64,000 nucleotides of DNA from Multifurca ochricompacta (GCA_022496185.1 WTXG01000046.1:145512-209511); one strand, 5' to 3'; counted from the stretch's first letter, positions 1-11,415 are shown. Numbers and translations are program-made. Notes: generated by a model from the sequence alone, not told the origin.

Positions 1-8
1 TCGCAAGC

Positions 9-110
9 GCCCTGCCAGGGCAGACTCCATCAACTGGTTCCTGCTCTATCTCGGTCTGCGGGAATACCTTGGGCAATGGAACAGCTTAAGCTGAGGACGC
101 CACATATAAA
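9..110 (+). promoter_or_regulatory. Promoter of subtilase A: dyad element plus TATA box
   Basis: A dyad GCCCTGCCAGGGC lies at 9-21. A TATAAA box lies at 105-110, 40 nt before the ATG at 150. The same arrangement precedes subtilases B, C and D. Here the outermost base pair of the longer 15-bp palindrome seen in B, C and D is lost. The dyad as a regulator site is an inference from conservation; the TATA assignment rests on sequence and spacing. Confidence 0.55.
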
Positions 111-149
111 GTCGGCCTGCCTCCAATCATCATAACCACACCGCCTAGC

Positions 150-1627
150 ATGCTCTCCATTTCACTCATCTCCCTCTCCCTTTCCTTGGCCGCTTCCACA
201 TGAGCCACTCCACTTTCTACCGGCTATCACTATGATGCACGCAAAGACTTTCCATTTGGCCTTGCCCCCCTTCTCACAGCAGCTCATGAAGCTCCTTACG
301 GTCTCGTCAATAATTCATACATCGTCATGTTCAAGAAAGGCCTGTCGCCTGTCGCCATGGGCAATCACCTCAACTTCCTCCAGTCAGCACACTCCGAGGA
401 CCCTCTCTTAGAACGCGATAATGGCCTCCGTCACGTGTTTGACAGTTATATCAAGGGTTATGCTGGAAAGTTCACCGAGAATGTCATCGACAAGATTCGT
501 GGGATGCCTGAAGTCGACTATGTTGAGCGCGACTAGATAGTCAGGACTCAAGATATCCAGGAGCTTGCACCTTGGGTGAGTGCCATAACCCCTCACATAT
601 TTGGGATTATATATCTGACTCATTTTAATTTCATTATTAGGGTCTTGCACGTATCAGTCACCATCCCAAGCTTACACATGGTACTTTCACCAAGTACGAG
701 CACCAACCAAGTGGTGGTGAAGGCGTCGATGTATACGTCATTGATACTGGTATCAACATCCATCACAAGGATTTCGAAGGACGTGCGTCATGGGGCAAGA
801 CTACTCCTGTGAATGACATTGATGAAGATGTCAATGGTCACGGTACACACTGCGCTGGGACGATTGCGTCGCGCAAATACGGTGTGGCGAAGTCTGCGAA
901 TGTTATTGCTGTCAAGGTGGTTGGACCGGATGGGAAAGGGAGTAATTCTGATGTGACCTCGGGTGTTATTTTCGCTGCGGAATCTGCGGCACTGAAGGCG
1001 AAGGAGGCGGAGGAAGAGATCAAGGCGACTGGGACGACGAAACACAAGGGATCTGTGGCGAATATGTCATTGGGTGGTGGACGATCTCGGTCTCTGGATG
1101 ATGTGGTCAATGGTGCGGTTGATACTGGCCTCCATTTCGCTGTCGTGGCGGGTAACAACGACCGCGACGCGTGCTCTTACTCTCCCGCTGCCGCTGTGAA
1201 GGCGATCACGGTTGCGGCGTCCACGCTTAGTGACGAGCGTGCCTGGTTCTCTAACCATGGTCCTTGTGTTGATGTATTTGCCCCCGGTCAGGATATCATG
1301 TCGACTTGGATTGGATCTGATTCTGCGGAGAATATCATTTCCGGGACGTCCATGGCATCACCTCATGTTGCTGGTCTTCTGGCATATCACCTTTCCACCC
1401 TTCCGTCCACGAAGTTCAACCCCCTCTCTTCGTCAATCGTTCCCCCCACTGCACAATGGGCGTCGGGCTTCGTTCCTCCCTCGAAGTTGGCCCATCTTTT
1501 CAAATCGCCCACCCCTTCCGACCTGAAAGCGACGGTGATCAAGCACTCGAGCCGGGGCTTGCTTTCGGAAGTCGATTTGAACACACCGAACTTGTTGGTG
1601 TTCAACAATTATACTAACTTCTTCTGA
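150..1627 (+). pseudogene. Subtilase (S8, proteinase K-like) pseudogene, unit A
   Basis: This is a secreted subtilisin-like protease gene inactivated by two point mutations. The reading frame starts at 150 with a signal peptide identical in style to the intact copies. Codon 201-203 is TGA where copy B has TGG. Codon 534-536 is TAG where copy B has CAG at the end of the I9 propeptide. An intron at 576-640 (GTGAGT...TTAG) keeps the frame. Exon 2 is fully open and retains the catalytic Asp in YVIDTGI, the His in NGHGTHCAG and the Ser in GTSMASPHVAG. Both stops are single transitions, so inactivation looks recent. An internal start (for example at 327) would lack the signal peptide and still meet the second stop. 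It is followed by the kinase of the same unit. Confidence 0.93.
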
Positions 1628-3562
1628 TGGATTTGTCTTCTTTGTTTTATAACCCGTTATTCTATGATGGGTTTATGGGTTTACTAGTAATTGGGTCCTA
1701 TAAAAAGTTTCAGTTATTTCTTTCATTAATTACCAGTGTACAAGCGTAAAATTGAGCATGATCACCTTTTACTTCCCATGTGACATGACCCATCTCTAAA
1801 TCTAGCAGCCCCAGAAGGTTTAGGCTGGGCTCATGTGAGTCGTTTGTCTGTTTGTCCCACGGCAAAGCTAAGTTTCAACACATTAATGATTGCACAAGAC
1901 GGGAATGTGTGTCTTGGGGAGAGTATGCTCTATTCAGTTAAACGAGCTACTTATTTAGATAGGAAACGAGTGACTTCAATTGGAGTGGTTATTGATGTGA
2001 GAGTACAAGAAGGCCAAAGGGCCAAAGTAATAAAGAATTAAAGATGTGTTGCGTGCATGTAGTAAGGAGTGTACCGGTAATGCGGGAGCGGGATAATGGA
2101 TCCGGTTGCTATGGGGTTCACCCCTTATCCTGGGTATTTAAGTACCCATCGCGCGGCGGTAATAACCTTTCAACCTTGAATTTCCTGTATTATTGAGCCC
2201 CGTCATCATGGGGTTCCTTGCTTCTCTGGGTCGTTTCATGTGTTAATGTTAACGTCATTCTGAGCGACAACACCACGATGTCGCGAGACGCCCGCTCTCG
2301 ATACTTTTTTGAGTATACTCCAGTATTCATTTTCTTGGGCATCTAAACTCACACTCGTCTCAGGGATCACAAAACGTATGGCAAGTCCCAAGAAGTGCCA
2401 CCCCGACCCAGTATTTCTACGGGGTAAAAATACATTCGTTACGGTGGATCATTTGACTCATGATGAACCTCCGCTTCTGAGCTGCTCACTCGAGCTGGGT
2501 GGCGCATCTGGTCGAACGTCTCCTCCCTTAGTCCACACTAACTTCCGCCTTGCACTTCCGCCGACTCGAATTCCTGGATCAATCACCGCGGAGTGAAAAT
2601 AGTCTTTGATTGTTCAAGAGTAACGCTAAAATAAATGGCAGCCGAAGCTGGGGTGCCTTTGTGCATGGTCTTGTTGTAAGGTGCGGGGTTTAACTACTGC
2701 CCTGGATTTATGTAAGAAGTCCTGCAGCGCCAAGGCTTCATCTTATATTTTACTGCTTGACCTTTTCTTTAACTGCTAGCTGCGTCATACTGTGTACTAC
2801 CTACAACTGGAAATTCTTTTAAAAGGTATGGCAAGCAGAGCCCCACCATATCAGGTGGCGCAAATGAGACGAGAGCAAGTGATTGCACAGTTAATTTTCC
2901 ACTATGATTCCGAATGAGTGGAAGAAGCGGATCTAAAATCGTGGGCCACCTCGTATATAGATGGGGGTTGGGGGTGCCAATATAAATCGAGAGTTTGTAG
3001 AGTGCCATAGAAGTAATGTTGAGCAACAACAAAAAAACAGCGCATTGAAACCCAGCCATCATCCCTTCCTTGCACACGTGTCGGTGTCAGTGTGTCAGTG
3101 TGTCAGTGAATTCTCCTCCCTATTATGCTGCTTGCCAAGATGGGTAATTTTGGCCCAGCAGACCTACACATGCTTGACAGAAGGAGTTGATCTTAGGTGA
3201 AACCTACACAATCCTCAGCTTGACCTACTGACACTGTGACTGTAATGCCCATTGAATTGTAATACAGAGAGATACAGGTAGAGACTTGGAATCCTCGAGA
3301 GCTCCAGTCAAGTCACGCCCACACGTGACCAAACGCGTCCATTTACAACCTTTAAGGTTCAACTTCAACTTTTTGCGACACGCTCTTCCCAGTCGTTGCG
3401 CTCCGCTCAGACCCTGTTGACTCATTATCGATAATCTCAACACCGCTCCAGAAACCCTAATACTCCATCTGATTGCGTCCGACTGTCTAGGCTCACCTAT
3501 TTAGTGCCACCTGTAAGTGTTCCCTGCATTCAACCCTCCCCACACTCACTTTGTCTCACAAC
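1628..3562 (+). other. Spacer between subtilase A and kinase A, no convincing gene
   Basis: About 1.9 kb with no recognisable protein. Two short ORFs (2309-2596 + and 2769-3077 -) recur in units C and D, and the first also in B. They recur because the whole unit is duplicated; neither shows domain features or codon-constrained divergence that I can see. The stretch near 3090-3110 is a short run of GTGTCAGT repeats. Near 2110-2160 this unit and D have a short spacer, where B and C carry about 200 bp of different sequence. Confidence 0.6.
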
Positions 3563-6023
3563 ATGCCTCTTAAACGCAGCAATCCACCTAACTCCAAAGA
3601 CCCTCACTCAGCGAAAACACTTTCTAAAACAACACAATTAAAGAGAGATCTTCAAGGAAGTGAAGCCCACAGCTCTACACTTCAGCCAACGGCCCCGAAA
3701 CGCTATCAAGAAATGACCTTCGACGCTTCCGAGAAATTCGTCGGGCCTATGCCAGTAAAGGAGTTTTTGAAGGAATTCGTTCCTGAGGCACGCGAAACAC
3801 GGCCAACAGGTGGAATCTTGTTTGACGAATCAACCGCCTCACAGCATGAGGACGCTTTTGCAAGTTTCTCTTCCATCTGATGCATGGATGATTATATACT
3901 TACACCCAATATAGATTCAGGCAATTAAGACAGCTGGTCTTTGTCCCAAGCTCAAATTTAACAACACCACTACGTCCCAGGATGGGCCTTATCGGTCGAA
4001 ACCTAGTATATCCGTTTATTCAAGTAATCCTCGTCGCTCTGATGAGGGAAAGCCACTGAATTGGAAAACGATGGAAATGTGGATCGAGAATAAGAATAAG
4101 GCTGACATATTCCGTGACATGAAGGTGATGAAGAAGAGGGGAGATGAAGCGAAGAGTCACATACGATTCTCGGATAGCGCTTACCGAGCGTGCGGCCAGA
4201 TGACCGCCTATGCTTCAGCACATCACCAATCTCAATTCCGTGTGTTTTCATTTTCGATATTTCTTTTCGGTGAAAAGGGTCGCCTCCTTCGATGGGATCG
4301 CAGCGGTGTCATATACACAGAATCATTCAAGTGGCTTACCGAACCCGACACCCTCCTCGAATTCATTTGGAGATTCAATTTCCTCTCTGACATCGAGCGT
4401 GGCCATGACACCACTGTTGCTTCTGTGACAGACGACGAAGCAGAGGTAGCACTTCCTAAACTGAAGAGATACCCTGGTTTGGAGAACACCAAGAAGGCCG
4501 ATCTTCAGAGGTTCCTCATTCACGACGATCGAAGCGCCAATGAAGATCTCGGAGTTTACATTACACCAAGCGCGGTGTGGGATACAGGAGGTCTATTTGG
4601 TCGCTCTACATTCGGTTATATCGCGTACGACGTTGCAAGTACAAACTTGGTATACCTCAAGGATTTTTGGAGGACTGACCTTCCTGGAATTGAAAAGGAA
4701 GGAGATATATATCACAAGCTGCATGACGCACAGGTACCCAACATACCAAGATTGGGTGCAGCTGGTGACGTTCCTCTGTCACCTGAGTGCACTGCCACTA
4801 CCTCGTTTGTCGCACAAAGGACAAGGACACAGGACTATCTGAGAATTCCCGGCGGTGAACATGAATGGTGTCCTGGGCAGCCACACGTCGATCCATATGT
4901 TCATTATCGACTGGTGTTGGAGACCCTTGGAAAGCCTCTTAGCACATTCAAATCAACAAGACAGTTGTGTGAAGTTATTCGGGACGCGATCGTAGGTAAG
5001 GAATATTATTTGTTACTCATGGAATGTATGGTGATGGATCATGACAGCTCACTCTGCAGCGTACGAGAGGGCTCAGATTCTACATCGGGATGTGAGCGCT
5101 GGAAACATCCTGATCACAGAGGAGGGCACTGGAATGTTAATTGATTGGGAGTTGTCGAAGCAAGAGCACAAGGGCGTCGAGGAAGGGCCAAGGCAGCATT
5201 CACGCACGGTATGTTATCTGTGAAGATTTCTCATGGATTATGTGCTAATTTGAATTGTGTGCAGGGTACATGGCAATTCATTTCTATTTCACGTTTAAGG
5301 GAACCTCGGTATACGGCTCATGAAGTCTCAGATGACCTGGAGTCATTCTTTTGGGTACTTCTATATCAAATAGCCAAGTGCAGGGGCTCAAGGATGGCGG
5401 ATGTATCAAAGCACATGCAACTGGTATTCGATGAGTACATCAAGTCAAGTCAAGACTGTCTCATCATGGGCGGTAATGGGAAAATTGGCTGCCTTATTAA
5501 CTTTCACCTTTCTCCTGGTGTCGTCGAGAATCTACTTACGACTGCGGAAGGGCTTGTCAATGCTCCCTGCGTAGGATTAATCGAAGAACTACGCTCCTTG
5601 TTCCATGACTATTACCTGTATCTGGAGCCACAATATAGTTCAAACCAGCCGATCCAATCAAAAATTGAAGATAAGCGGCGGGGGGATTCACGAGTCAAAG
5701 TGGCTCAGGAGAGGCTTCGTTCTTCTGAGTTTATATTGTCCATCATGAACAAGCACCTCAGATCTAAATGGGACATCGAGGACGACGGTAGCCTGGATAA
5801 GACGGATATGGGCCACGATGCATCGAAGAGCAGGGATCGGCGGAAGCGGAAGGCGGAAGATATTAGCACGGGGGAGAAGGATTCAGATCAGATTCGCAAG
5901 TGGATGTTGCCACCCAGTTCAATACAGCCGTCAAGTGATGTAGTTTCATCGCGGAGCAAAGGGACGAGTAAGACACTATACAGTAAATCATCGCAGAAAG
6001 CAGTTTCTAGTTTACTGAAATAA
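3563..6023 (+). CDS. FunK1-type fungal protein kinase, unit A (intact)
   Basis: Predicted fungus-specific serine/threonine kinase of the FunK1 family, 761 aa, intracellular. Exons 3563-3859, 3915-4995, 5060-5208 and 5265-6023; all phases agree. Motifs: an N-terminal beta region with KPSISVY; the nucleotide-binding Lys at about residue 348 in VYLKDFWR; the catalytic loop HRDVSAGN at about 468-475; the metal-binding Asp at about 488 in IDWELSK; and the FunK1-typical [14 protein letters not shown] basic tail contains RDRRKRKAE, a possible nuclear signal. The start was chosen at the first ATG (3563); an upstream in-frame TTG adds only four codons. Intron 1 is GC-AG. IDWE replaces the IDWD seen in unit C, a mild oddity. 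This is the only one of four kinase loci here that is open throughout. The family assignment is from motif recall, not a search. Confidence 0.9.
3860..3914 (+). other. GC-AG intron in FunK1 kinase A
   Basis: The only splice that joins exon 1 and exon 2 in phase 0 uses donor GCAAGT after codon TTT and acceptor ATAG at 3914. GCAAGT is the usual consensus of GC-AG introns. A GT donor two bases later would put the exons out of frame. The same donor and length (55 nt) recur at 36265-36319 and 45246-45300. Confidence 0.75.
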
Positions 6024-6471
6024 TAACGAGTTTGGGATCGGGACTGCCTCTTTCTAGATTTATTTTAGATTTTGTTATAGTGTCTGCGTCAATTGAAGTT
6101 GATTACCTGGCTTGGTGTCGCATTGTAGTCCATTTGCTGGAGACAACACCCAAGCTTAACATAAACATAAGAAACGCGGAACTTGGAAAAAAACGGCCAT
6201 TTGTGTAGGAAAGCCTAAGCATCAAGTTGACTCATTTCGTCGTTCCACTGAACGACAAAGTTTCTCTCGATGGAAGCCCCAGTGTAAGTGAGACTTATCT
6301 TGGCTAAGGTAGACTTACCTTGTATATGAGCCCTAGCATTGGGTTCTTCTCCCCAAAATGGTGGAGGGGAGAGTAGAAGAATCTCATCACTATATAGAAT
6401 GGGATCAAAGTCTCACAGGATCAGGTGCCCCCCTGGCTATAAGTATCTTTATGTAAGAATATTATATGAGG
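6024..6471 (+). other. 3' flank of kinase A
   Basis: No gene seen. The first about 70 bp are shared with the ends of the other kinase loci. A segment near 6160-6215 is also found beyond the kinase relic at 30.1 kb. From about 6240 it is shared with unit C only (about 42.9 kb, inverted). Confidence 0.5.
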
Positions 6472-7011
6472 TCATGCGGGTATTGTAACGCCATCTTCCG
6501 AGCCCACCCCTGTGCGATTGGCAAGCTCAATCGTTCCCAGCATTTCGTTCGGAAACAGCTTGTTGACATCTTGCTGAAAAAATGTTATCTTCCTGTCCCC
6601 GGATCTATCCAACTTCGCAGAGGAAATATCGCACGAGACGACTTGAGAATGTCGCGATCCCATACATCGAGCAAGAAGGCAAATTCATGCGCCAAAGTGC
6701 CTGTCCCATTAGCCACATCAATCACCTTAGAGACAGGCGCGGTGTTGATCTGAGGCAGGAGGAGCTGTGGATGGTCCCAAACCCTCTTTAAAAAGGCTTA
6801 TTAGCCGTTCAATCTTTCCGCCAGATTTCGTCAAAGCCGCTTTACATGCTTGAGACGTTGGCACGCACCGAGACACCTCCGAACTGCCCTCATCCAGAAA
6901 ATAATTGCTCCTCAGTGAAGTAGAATTAGACTTTGACTTTGAAATAATCATCGAAAGAGCACGAGCTGAAATGGTTCGGTACATCGTGAAGTTAGTGAAA
7001 AAGCGCATCAA
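6472..7011 (-). pseudogene. Relic of a SAM-dependent methyltransferase, unit A
   Basis: Read on the minus strand, short open pieces in different frames resemble a fungal LaeA-like class I methyltransferase. An N-terminal piece (7011-6790) contains SNYFLDEGSSEVSR. Then comes a SAM-binding motif I-like VIDVANGTGTLAHEFA (about 6730-6680). After a frameshift there is SCDISSAKL and ITFFQQDVNKLFP (about 6640-6560), typical of the motif II/III region. The frame ends early at GTIELANR followed by a deletion. It is convergent with the kinase. Relatives are at 42168-42690 (unit C) and 50695-51577 (unit E). No copy is intact. Family assignment is by motif recognition and is moderately sure. Confidence 0.5.
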
Positions 7012-7435
7012 CTTCAGACTTGAGCTGATAGGTAGAAGGATTCATAGCCTTCATCGCTAACGGGTCACATTTCGCCGGTCACACGAGAATAACGCCAGAC
7101 AGGGAAAGTGAAGTTGGTTCCCCCGTTTGAGCTAGAATGACCGTTGTGGATAATTTTCTCCTTCATCATCATGATATGCAGATAAAGCACAAAGGTCATG
7201 TGTACTGATGACGACATGTAGGGTCTTCTGCAACCCTAAGTGGTGAAGCATGCATCAGTGGTGGTCGTCTGGTCGCAAGGTGTCAAAGTCACTTGTACGG
7301 GAAGTCACATGATATCGGATCGCTCTCTTCCATGCAAGCACGAAGCAGGCGTATAGCATATTCAATTTTCAATCTCCCGATAGCAAGCAACACTAAGATA
7401 AAGAGACCTGGGGAGTCGGTTTTTCCAGAGGCAAT

Positions 7436-7708
7436 TCAACATTGAGGAAAACGGACACGAGAGGAAGAGGTTCTGGACCTCAGGGCACACGTGATCTCGA
7501 GAAAGCCTTTAACCATCCCGCCCTCTCCAATCCGGGGATAATCTCGCTCAGATCGACCTGTGGCCCCTCTGGCCCTCATCTGGAATTTGGCGAACGTTGC
7601 ACTGTTCTGTGAGGATTCGAGAGCAAGATTTTCGCCAGGTAGGCCAAGGACATTCAAGAACGCATCACGCAAGGAATCTCCTGTCCACTCCCCCCCTATA
7701 GCTCGCAT
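7436..7708 (-). other. Unidentified ORF relic shared by units A, C and E
   Basis: A 90-codon ORF beginning MRAIGGEWTGDSLRDAF. The same DNA recurs in unit E (about 49940-50200, + strand) and, rearranged, in unit C (about 41330-41680). The unit E copy carries extra bases that change the frame downstream, so a single common protein is doubtful. No domain recognised. It may be part of another dead gene next to the methyltransferase relic. Confidence 0.3.
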
Positions 7709-7997
7709 TTAATCTGGCAGGTAGCTACACGATTTGGCAGCGCAATGGACCATGAAACTGGGACTTCCAGGGCAATACAATTGTAGGTTCTAATAGCTTA
7801 AGGATTGAAGCTAATTAGAGTATAGAATCTGAGGTAGACCGTCTGAATAGTACCGGTAACCCAATGAATGTTTCGCCGGGGGTGCACGTAACTGTTATAA
7901 TTGATTATGTTGACGGACCAACAGCGGAGGCGAGTGGTCTAAAGAACTTACCCGTTCAAATTGCACCTCGCTTACAGTTTGACAGGTAGGAAAATGT

Positions 7998-8207
7998 TTG
8001 ACTGACCCACCAAACGATTATCACAAGTCAAGCTCCTTCGAGTCAATAAGGGTTCGTCCTCTTCACGCGGTCATGTTCGCCATTCTTGGTTCACGCAACT
8101 TCGACAATCTCGCTGGTGTTCCCGGTGAAGAGAGCTTGTTCGTGTTAGGCAAGTCCACTTCGGAACACGTGAGGCACCCCACCGACCTGAATCACCACGA
8201 GTCTTAA
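7998..8207 (+). other. Short ORF upstream of subtilase B, repeated in units C and D
   Basis: A 69-codon ORF starting MTDPPNDYHKSSSFESIRVR. Longer versions, 86-88 codons, lie at the same place upstream of subtilases D (40267-40533) and C (49390-49650); here it ends early after a small indel. The protein is not recognised. It could be a small gene or a chance ORF in a conserved promoter region. Divergence between copies is too low to test for coding constraint by eye. Confidence 0.3.
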
Positions 8208-8439
8208 CCCCGCTGTGCCTTAACCATGGCATATCCGTAGAAAGGTTGTAATAAGGATCAATTATCGGGTAACTGATTATCCTTGTACTCCTATTTCCTT
8301 ACCTGTCTTTATGAAAATCGTTAATCACCCGCTGTCTCTCAAACTCGGCCTTGTCACGGAAATTGAATACAAGGCCAGACACAGGAACAAGTCCCCATCT
8401 AAGTTACTTTGGAATCAATTATCAGACAGGTTTCGCGAG

Positions 8440-8542
8440 TGCCCTGCCAGGGCAGACTCCATCAACTGGTTCCTGCTCTATCTCGGTCTGCGGGAATACC
8501 TTGGGCAATAGAACAACTTAAGCTGAGGACTCCACATATAAA
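8440..8542 (+). promoter_or_regulatory. Promoter of subtilase B: 15-bp palindrome and TATA box
   Basis: A perfect odd palindrome TGCCCTGCCAGGGCA lies at 8440-8454. TATAAA lies at 8537-8542, 40 nt before the ATG. The palindrome recurs exactly upstream of subtilases D (40064-40078) and C (49187-49201) at the same distance from the start, which suggests a dimeric transcription-factor site. It is not preserved in front of the divergent copy E. Confidence 0.6.
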
Positions 8543-8581
8543 GTCGGCCTGCCTCCAATCATCATAACCACACCGACTAGC

Positions 8582-10060
8582 ATGCTCTCCATTTCACTCA
8601 TCTCCCTCTCTCTTTCCTTGGCCGCTTCTACATGGGCTACTCCACTTTCTACCGGCTATCACTATGATGCACGCAAAGACTCTCCTTTTGGCCTTGCCCC
8701 CCTTCTCACAGCAGCTCATGAAGCTCCTTACGGTCTCGTCAATAATTCATACATCGTCATGTTCAAGAAGGGTCTGTCGCCTGTCGCCATGGACAATCAC
8801 CTCAACTTCCTCCAGTCAGCACACTCGGAGGACCCTCTCTTAGAACGCGATAATGGCCTCCGTCACGTGTTTGACAGTTATATCAAGGGTTATGCTGGAA
8901 AGTTCACCGAGAATGTCATCGAGAGGATTCGTGGGATGCCTGAAGTCGACTATGTTGAGCGCGACCAGGTAGTCAGGACTCAAGATGTCCAGGAGCTTGC
9001 ACCTTGGGTGAGTGCCATAACCCCCTTACATATTTGAGATTATATATCTGACTCATTGTAATTTCATTATCAGGGTCTTGCACGTATCAGTCACCGTCCC
9101 AAGCTTACGTTTGACACTTTCACCCAATACGAGCACCAACCTAGTGGTGGCGAAGGTGTTGATGTATACGTCATTGACACCGGTATCAATATCCATCACA
9201 AGGACTTCGAGGGACGTGCGTCATGGGGCAGGACTATCCCTGTGAACGACTTTGATGAAGACGTCAATGGTCATGGTACTCACTGCGCTGGGACGATTGC
9301 ATCGCGCAAATACGGTGTCGCAAAGTCTGCGAATGTAATTGCGGTTAAGGTGCTTGGATCGGACGGGACGGGGAGTGAAGGTGATGTGGTCGCGGGTGTT
9401 ATTTTCGCTGCTGAATCTGCGGCACTAAAGGCGAAGGAGGCGGAGGAAGAGATCAAGGCGACTGGGACGACGAAACACAAGGGATCTGTGGCGAATATGT
9501 CATTGGGTGGTGGACGATCTCGTACTATAGATCAGGCAGTCAATGGTGCAGTCGACAGTGGCCTCCATTTCGCTGTCGCGGCGGGTAACAATGACGACGA
9601 CGCGTGCTCTTACTCTCCCGCTGCCGCTGTGAAGGCGATCACGGTTGCGGCGTCCACGCTTAGTGACGAGCGTGCCGGGTTCTCTAACCATGGTCCTTGT
9701 GTTGATGTGTTTGCCCCCGGTCAGGATATCATGTCTACTTGGATTGGATCTGATTCTGCGGAGAATATCATTTCTGGCACATCCATGGCGTCACCTCATG
9801 TTGCTGGTCTTCTGGCATATCACCTTTCCGCCCTTCCATCCAAGTCTCACACCTATATGTATGAAGCCGAGTACAATGGGAGGCCACAATGGGCGTCGGG
9901 TTCCGTTCCTCCCTCGAAGTTGGCCCACCCTTCCAACTCGATCGCCCCTGCGGACCTGAAAGCGGAGGTGATTAAGCTCTCGAGCCGGGGATTGCTTTCG
10001 CGAGTCAGTAGGGCTACACCCAACTTGTTGGTTTTTAATAATTATACTGGCTTCTTCTGA
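8582..10060 (+). CDS. Secreted subtilisin-like serine protease, unit B
   Basis: Endopeptidase of family S8A (proteinase K subfamily), 470 aa, likely secreted. Exons 8582-9007 and 9074-10060; the 66-nt GT-AG intron keeps phase 0. Signal peptide at about residues 1-20 (MLSISLISLSLSLAASTWA). Inhibitor_I9 propeptide at about 55-130 ending VDYVERDQV. Catalytic Asp at about 177 (VIDTG), His at about 209 (GHGTHC), oxyanion Asn at about 314 (AAGNN), Ser at about 379 (GTSMASPHVAG). The length and the order of domains are normal for fungal extracellular subtilases. The loop after the catalytic Ser (SKSHTYMYEAEYNG) differs from copies A, C and D but resembles part of copy E. It is the nearest intact relative of pseudogene A in the same orientation. 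Unit B has no kinase downstream. Confidence 0.96.
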
Positions 10061-11071
10061 TGGGTTTGGCTTATACTATGACGGGTTTGTGGGTTTACTA
10101 GTATAGTTGTCCTGTGACTACTTTCGGTTATTTCTTGCATTAAATACCAGCCGTACATGCGGAAAATTGAGCATGATTACTACCTTTCACTCCACTTCCC
10201 ATGCCACAGCGACTCTGACATGACCCATCTCTAAATCTAATCGTCCCAGATGGTTTAGGTTGGGCTCATGTGAATTGTTTGTCTACTTCGTCCTACGACG
10301 GGAATGCGTGTTTAGTGAGAGAGTATGTTTATTAGCTGAGTCAGTTAAGCGAGCTACCTATTTAGTTTTTTAATTGGTGTGGTTATTGATATGAGAGTAC
10401 GTCAAAGGGCCATGACAACGACCAAGAGCAAAAGTAATATTAAAGCAAAGAATTAAAGTGTTGCGTGCACACAGTAAGGAGTGTACCGGCTATGCGGGAG
10501 CGGGACAATGGATCCGGTTGCTACCGCCCTAATCTCTAGGTTATGACCACCCATGCGCACTTTCAGTTCTCAGGTTAAAGGCAATCTCGTCGACGCAGTT
10601 CCGCATGCCAACACCCGCCCCACAGTCAAATCCCCTCACCCCTCCTTCATCTGTGTGCCACTGTGAGGTAATTATCACACTCACGATCTCATGGTGCCCG
10701 TATCACGATGCAAACGTCGATGGAGTTCGCCTATCGCGCTGCGGTAATAACCTTTCAACCTCGGATTATTGAGTCATCATGACGTTCTTTGCTTTTCCGA
10801 GTCGTTTCATGTGTTAATGTCAACGCCATTCTGAGCGACAACACCACGATGTCGCGAGACGCCCGCTCTCGATACTTTTTTGAGCTTACTCCAGTCTTCG
10901 TCGTCTTGGGCATTTAAACCCGCACCCGTCTTAGGGATCAAAAAACGTATGGCAAGTCCCAAGAAGTGCCACTCTGACCCAGTATTTCTACGGTGTGGAA
11001 GTACATTCGTTACGGTGGATCATTTGACCCGTGATGAACTTCCGCTGCTGAGCTGCTCGCTCGACATCAGG
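10061..11071 (+). other. 3' spacer of unit B, shared with unit C
   Basis: No gene. It corresponds to the spacer after subtilase A but is closest to unit C (about 46550-47580). Units B and C share a segment of about 200 bp (10521-10740 here) that A and D lack. The match to the other units ends abruptly near 11071, before any kinase sequence. An ORF at 10880-11158 runs across that junction and is not credible. Confidence 0.6.
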
Positions 11072-11415
11072 AAAATGACATTTGCTAGAACAACTAGATT
11101 GACTAGAATGGCTGGAATGGCTAGGGCGCCAGATTGTGTTTACTATATGTGGGAATAGCAGCACTTTTTTAAATTTATTTGAATCAATTCTATTACACGC
11201 TTGCGGGACAGTGCCCAATCACGCAGCCACATCAGGGTACAATGTAGCTACTAATTACTAAAACAATGGGGGAGTCGACACAAAGTCATGGTGGAAAACC
11301 CATAAGGAAAAACCGAAGTAGTTTTCTAAAGTAGAGAGGCCACAGGGAAAAACAGAGGCTGTTCACCAAAGCCAGAGAGAAAAAGGAACTTACTGGTCAC
11401 CAAATTCCCCCCAAA

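Larger units (their letters stand above)
1..6095 (+). repeat. Left arm (unit A) of a long inverted duplication
   Basis: This stretch (subtilase promoter, subtilase, spacer, FunK1 kinase, kinase 3' flank) reappears inverted at about 34105-40083 with near identity. For example, the spacer ORFs at 2769-3077 and 37102-37410 encode the same 102 residues. Homology stops about 70 bp after the kinase stop codon. About 28 kb of transposon-rich DNA separates the arms. Confidence 0.9.

Noticed and set aside
838..1158. Antisense ORFs across subtilase exon 2 (also at 9280, 39038, 48098, 53554)
   Set aside because: They recur in every copy only because the GC-rich third positions of the sense frame keep the opposite strand open; they carry no independent features.
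2309..2596. Repeated spacer ORF (also 10880, 37617, 46570) as a small secreted-protein gene
   Set aside because: The ends differ between copies, no signal peptide is present, and conservation is explained by duplication of the unit.
3551..3562. Upstream TTG start for kinase A
   Set aside because: An ATG follows four codons later in frame; TTG initiation has no support here.
1..11071. Biosynthetic or RiPP gene cluster (protease plus methyltransferase)
   Set aside because: No core biosynthetic enzyme or precursor peptide is present, and every methyltransferase copy is broken.
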